A stretch of 8,306 nucleotides of DNA from Candidatus Buchananbacteria bacterium (lineage in GTDB: Bacteria > Patescibacteriota > Patescibacteriia > CAIXNZ01). A program made the translations under genes and the position numbers. Location: NCBI GenBank assembly GCA_030592165.1, contig JAUVKC010000042.1, positions 1 to 8,306 of the forward strand. Direction: 5' to 3'. This document shows positions 6,214 to 8,306 of this stretch, one piece after another (the first letter of the stretch is position 1; each line of letters begins with the position of its first letter). The notes under the pieces are model-generated. The model had not been told where the DNA came from. It ran no database searches and saw only the letters and a program-made list of their open reading frames with translations.

Positions 6214-6222
6214 AAGATACAT

Positions 6223-6252
6223 AAAAACATCCCGTAAAAGCGGTGTGTTTTT
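6223..6252 (+). terminator. Probable intrinsic terminator downstream of ftsZ
   Basis: AAAAACATCCCG (6223-6234) pairs with CGGTGTGTTTTT (6241-6252) around a 6-nt loop TAAAAG, with one mismatch and one G-U pair. The stem ends in a T-run on the + strand. The other strand would also end in T, so it may be bidirectional. It would end the ftsZ transcript after the repeat patch and isolate the next gene. Confidence 0.6.
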
Positions 6253-6260
6253 AATTAAAT

Positions 6261-6268
6261 AAAGGAGG
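6261..6268 (+). promoter_or_regulatory. Strong Shine-Dalgarno that decides a TTG start
   Basis: AAAGGAGG lies 10 nt before TTG 6279. It is the only near-perfect anti-16S match before a gene in this window. An in-frame stop at 6252-6254 rules out a longer ORF, and no ATG lies near, so the site supports TTG 6279. Confidence 0.65.
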
Positions 6269-6278
6269 GTTCAGGGAG

Positions 6279-6539
6279 TTGGATTTTGTAATAAAAAGTT
6301 ATTTGATTTGTACATTGGCAAAAAATGGCGAAGATGGTAGTAATGTTTTTGTGTTTGATGGTGAAAAATACATTGTAACACTAAAAATGTCTAATTTGTC
6401 AATTATCAGAAGTGGTAAAATGAGAATAACCGCAGGTACCAAAATTGCCTTGATTGAGCATAGAAAAAAACAAAATTTTACTAACAATGATGCACATACT
6501 TTTCTTGGCTGGGTCAATAAATCAGGCGCTCCTATTTAA
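6279..6539 (+). CDS. Hypothetical 86-residue protein, TTG start
   Basis: I do not recognise this protein. It is soluble-looking, without a signal peptide or membrane helix. The middle (residues about 22-60) alternates short hydrophobic strands with basic residues (KYIVTLKMSN, KMRITAGTKIALIEHRKK), which suggests a small beta-rich, possibly nucleic-acid-binding fold; that is inference. It begins at TTG 6279 behind a strong Shine-Dalgarno. Codon choice resembles its neighbours. Its TAA (6537-6539) lies in the loop of its own terminator, and a terminator precedes it at 6223-6252, so it looks monocistronic. No clear promoter is visible in the 26 nt between that terminator and the start, so readthrough or a promoter within the repeats is needed. 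The alternative is a non-coding transcript that happens to be open. Confidence 0.6.
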   Translation: MDFVIKSYLICTLAKNGEDGSNVFVFDGEKYIVTLKMSNLSIIRSGKMRITAGTKIALIEHRKKQNFTNNDAHTFLGWVNKSGAPI

Positions 6540-6554
6540 TAGGGGCGTTTTTTT
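6527..6554 (+). terminator. Rho-independent terminator after the 86-codon gene
   Basis: CGCTCCTA (6527-6534) pairs with TAGGGGCG (6540-6547), with one G-U pair and loop TTTAA, followed by seven T (6548-6554). The loop carries the stop codon of the upstream ORF. This is the strongest terminator in the window. Confidence 0.85.
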
Positions 6555-6647
6555 ATTTATATTGATTTTTTGCTCATTTTAGCATAAACTTTAGATAATG
6601 GATGAATAAAAAGAAACTAATTTTAGTATAATTAAACGTTCTTATTA

Positions 6648-6685
6648 TTAAAATAATAATATGGTTATTTATATTATTATTTTAA
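6648..6685. repeat. Perfect 15-bp A/T inverted repeat upstream of the Fic gene
   Basis: TTAAAATAATAATAT (6648-6662) is the exact reverse complement of 6671-6685, with the 8-nt spacer GGTTATTT. It ends one base before the likely -35 box at 6687. It could be an operator or a cruciform. Because the arms are almost a TAA/ATT repeat, chance cannot be dismissed. Confidence 0.6.
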
Positions 6686-6686
6686 C

Positions 6687-6718
6687 TTGCAAAGAATAAT
6701 ATAATATGTTATATTATT
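6687..6718 (+). promoter_or_regulatory. Promoter with overlapping palindrome for the Fic gene
   Basis: TTGCAA (6687-6692) and TATATT (6710-6715) are 17 bp apart, placing the transcript start near 6722, the A of the ATG. A perfect TATAAT (6700-6705) offers an alternative -10 with a poor -35 (TTATTT, 6677-6682) and a leader of about 10 nt. A further TATAAT lies at 6627-6632. A perfect 10-bp inverted repeat (6695-6704 with 6709-6718, spacer TATG) covers both nearer -10 boxes, as an autoregulatory operator would. Confidence 0.5.
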
Positions 6719-6721
6719 TAT

Positions 6722-7864
6722 ATGAACAAATACACATCAGGCGAAAAAAAGATTTGTAATGCAAAAAAAACTCATCAATATGAGTATTTTTTGCCTGCGT
6801 TAATTAATAAAGATTTTACCATTAGTGATAAAAGGATTTTAGTGGCACTTGAAAACGCGACAAGATTACTTGGTGAATTAAACGCTTATGGTAATTTAGT
6901 TCCAGACGTTAATTTTTTTATCCAGATGCATGTTATTTCAGAAGCGGTAAGTTCATCGAAGATTGAAGGGACAAAAACAGGTATGGATGATGCATTATTA
7001 CCTGAAGATGAAATTGATCCTGAAAAGAGAGATGATTGGCAAGAAGTTAAGAATTATATTGATGCTATGAATCAAGCAATTGAGAATTTGAACCAGTTGC
7101 CTGTTTCAATTCGTCTTATTAAAGAAACTCATAAAACTTTACTTTCTAAGGTTAGGGGGACTCATAAACTGCCTGGTCAAGTCAGAAATAGTCAAAATTG
7201 GATTGGAGGTGCTTCAATTAATTCTGCTCATTTCATACCTCCTCATGATAAACATATCACTGAGTTGCTTTCAGATTGGGAAAATTTTTGGCACAATTCA
7301 GCTTTAAATATACCGGTATTAATTAAAGTTGCGATTGGACATTATCAATTTGAGACGATTCACCCTTTTCTTGATGGTAATGGAAGAATAGGGCGACTGT
7401 TAATCTCTTTGCAATTAATAGAAAGAAGATTTTTACGATATCCTGTTTTGTATATTTCTGATTTTTTTGAAACTCATAGGCAAGAATACTATGAGTCTTT
7501 GGATAGAGTAAGGACTCATAACGAGATTGAACAGTGGATATTGTTTTTTCTTGAGGGTGTAGCTGAAACTTCGAAAAAATCAATTAATACTTTTGAAAAT
7601 ATTATTAAATTAAGAGGTTCTTTTGAGAGAAAAATATCTAAACTAGGTAGGAAAGTGCAACGTGCCCAAAATCTTCTTGAATTTTTATTTTCAAAGCCAA
7701 TAGTAAATGTAAACAATGTACAAAATTTTTTAGGAGTTGAGTATGCTGCAGCAAATAATTTAGTTCAAGATTTTGTTGATTTAAAAATATTAACAGAGAT
7801 AACCGGTTTTTCAAGAAATCGTTATTTTGCTATGGATGAATATATTAAGTTTTTTAGAAAGTAA
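6722..7864 (+). CDS. Fic-domain protein, class II, probable protein AMP-transferase
   Basis: Fic enzymes transfer AMP from ATP (or a related group) to hydroxyl side chains of target proteins. This 380-residue protein resembles the SoFic-type long Fic proteins. The N-terminal Fic_N region covers about 20-95. It carries the inhibitory helix motif [S/T]xxxE[G/N] as S78-S-K-I-E82-G83, which marks class II self-inhibited enzymes. The flap region GQVRNSQNWIGG (152-163) precedes an intact catalytic motif HPFLDGNGRIGR (214-225), with H214 as the base and R222 and R225 for phosphate binding. Residues about 312-378 look like a winged-helix domain, which may bind DNA or a target. All key residues are present, so it is probably active and regulated. 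There is no Shine-Dalgarno, and the ATG coincides with the predicted transcript start. The downstream restriction-type gene suggests a role in a defence locus; the target is unknown. Confidence 0.93.
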   Translation: MNKYTSGEKKICNAKKTHQYEYFLPALINKDFTISDKRILVALENATRLLGELNAYGNLVPDVNFFIQMHVISEAVSSSKIEGTKTGMDDALLPEDEIDPEKRDDWQEVKNYIDAMNQAIENLNQLPVSIRLIKETHKTLLSKVRGTHKLPGQVRNSQNWIGGASINSAHFIPPHDKHITELLSDWENFWHNSALNIPVLIKVAIGHYQFETIHPFLDGNGRIGRLLISLQLIERRFLRYPVLYISDFFETHRQEYYESLDRVRTHNEIEQWILFFLEGVAETSKKSINTFENIIKLRGSFERKISKLGRKVQRAQNLLEFLFSKPIVNVNNVQNFLGVEYAAANNLVQDFVDLKILTEITGFSRNRYFAMDEYIKFFRK

Positions 7865-7868
7865 TCCT

Positions 7869-7943
7869 ATGCCAACCAAAACTAAACAACGAAATAAAAT
7901 TGCAGAATTTTGTAAACTTAAATTGTTAATAAATAACCTATGA
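7869..7943 (+). CDS. Possible 24-codon ORF coupling the Fic gene to the restriction gene
   Basis: The ATG at 7869 is four bases after the Fic stop. The ORF ends in TGA at 7941-7943, overlapping the next ATG in the sequence ATGA (7940-7943). The peptide is basic (MPTKTKQRNKIAEFCKLKLL..., 24 residues) with no recognisable motif. The arrangement fits a translated coupling or leader peptide, but such a short ORF in AT-rich DNA may be chance. No Shine-Dalgarno is visible. Confidence 0.3.
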   Translation: MPTKTKQRNKIAEFCKLKLLINNL

Positions 7944-8306
7944 ATAAAAACAAAATTATTTTAAATAAATCAGAGCTTGTATTGGATAATGACAAGCTGA
8001 AAAAGCAACTTCAAAAACTGGTTGCTGATTTTAAGTCTCAAAATGGCTGGTCAAAATCTGAAGAAGGAATTCAAACTCATTTTATTGTTAAATTATTGGA
8101 ATTGCTGGGCTGGAGTGGTAGTGAAAATATTAAGATCAACGAATCTCAGGAAGTAAATACAGGTAAAAAACCTGATATTATTTTAAAAACTGATAATTCA
8201 AAGTTATTAGTGATTGAATCTAAAGATGCTAAGAAAAAAGATAAACTGGACGGTTCTTATGGTAATAAGTCGTTTGTTCAGCAATTAATTAAATATTGTG
8301 ATGGCG
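7940..8306 (+). CDS. N-terminus of a restriction-type endonuclease (PD-(D/E)xK fold), cut by the window end
   Basis: The frame is open from ATG 7940 to the last base (122 codons). A stop six bases upstream in frame (7934-7936) fixes ATG 7940 as the likely start. Residues 36-58 (GWSKSEEGIQTHFIVKLLELLGW as a block) match the usual lead-in of type I R-subunit or type IIG N-terminal domains. The nuclease core follows: K77-P78-D79-I-I-L, then L90-V-I-E93-S-K95, giving the D-E-x-K metal and catalytic residues. A helix with QQLIKY follows, in the place of the family's conserved Q-x(3)-Y motif. What follows (helicase, methylase or nothing) decides between HsdR, a type IIG enzyme and a solitary nuclease, and lies outside the window. 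It is probably in one transcript with the Fic gene. Confidence 0.75.
   Translation, partial: MNKNKIILNKSELVLDNDKLKKQLQKLVADFKSQNGWSKSEEGIQTHFIVKLLELLGWSGSENIKINESQEVNTGKKPDIILKTDNSKLLVIESKDAKKKDKLDGSYGNKSFVQQLIKYCDG

Noticed and set aside
6030..6215. 61-codon ORF after ftsZ
   Set aside because: It consists of palindrome and repeat translations (PACRQAGEF, PTLRLRR); no evidence of a gene.
7323..7716. Minus-strand ORFs opposite the Fic gene
   Set aside because: They overlap the catalytic motif region of an intact Fic protein and show no features of their own.
1..8306. Alternative genetic code with TGA read as Gly or Trp
   Set aside because: No in-frame TGA occurs in ybeY, dgkA, ftsA, ftsZ or the Fic gene, and the conserved Gly and Trp positions use ordinary codons.

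Overview
The window is AT-rich (mostly A/T third positions and spacers) and every credible gene is on the + strand. It looks like chromosomal DNA of a Patescibacteria/CPR bacterium of the Parcubacteria type. This is inferred from four things: small membrane-anchored proteins with Asn/Thr linkers and calcium-type DxDxDG repeats; a compact ybeY-dgkA-ftsA-ftsZ run; almost no Shine-Dalgarno sequences; and CPR-style GC-rich palindromic repeats, one of them inside the ftsZ coding region. TGA serves as a stop for a short ORF and no recognised gene has an in-frame TGA, so code 11 fits.

Layout. (1) 1-2505: three cell-envelope proteins, each with one membrane helix. The first is cut by the window edge and carries five Cys-x(10-11)-Cys repeats. 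The next two share an architecture: cytoplasmic N-terminus, one helix, a linker with Asn at every second residue, then Ca2+-binding-type loops. The second of these adds a C-terminal domain I do not recognise. (2) 2507-6023: housekeeping genes ybeY (rRNA maturation endonuclease), dgkA (diacylglycerol/undecaprenol kinase), ftsA and ftsZ (divisome). A 66-nt hairpin fills the dgkA-ftsA gap, and an intrinsic terminator lies between ftsA and ftsZ. That terminator places the true ftsZ start at 4791. (3) 6024-6260: a patch of palindromic and direct repeats ending in a probable terminator. (4) 6261-6554: an 86-codon orphan ORF with the only strong Shine-Dalgarno in the window and its own terminator. 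(5) 6555-6721: A/T-only inverted repeats and a promoter set so that the next transcript would be leaderless or nearly so. (6) 6722-8306: a class II Fic-domain protein (probable AMP-transferase), a 24-codon ORF, and the start of a PD-(D/E)xK restriction-type protein that runs off the window. This looks like the edge of a restriction/defence locus next to the cell-division genes.

How the genes fit together. FtsA binds ATP and the membrane and would recruit FtsZ through the FtsZ C-terminal peptide, which is present here (DIPAFIRKK). The Fic and nuclease genes are probably co-transcribed, since the 24-codon ORF links them with a 4-bp ATGA overlap. The strongest items for a second look are the repeat inserted in frame in the FtsZ linker with a relative just downstream of the gene, the strictly alternating Asn linkers, the five-fold Cys repeat protein, and the promoter/palindrome arrangement of the Fic gene. 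I do not see clear proof of a wholly new system. The part most likely to hold one lies beyond 8306.
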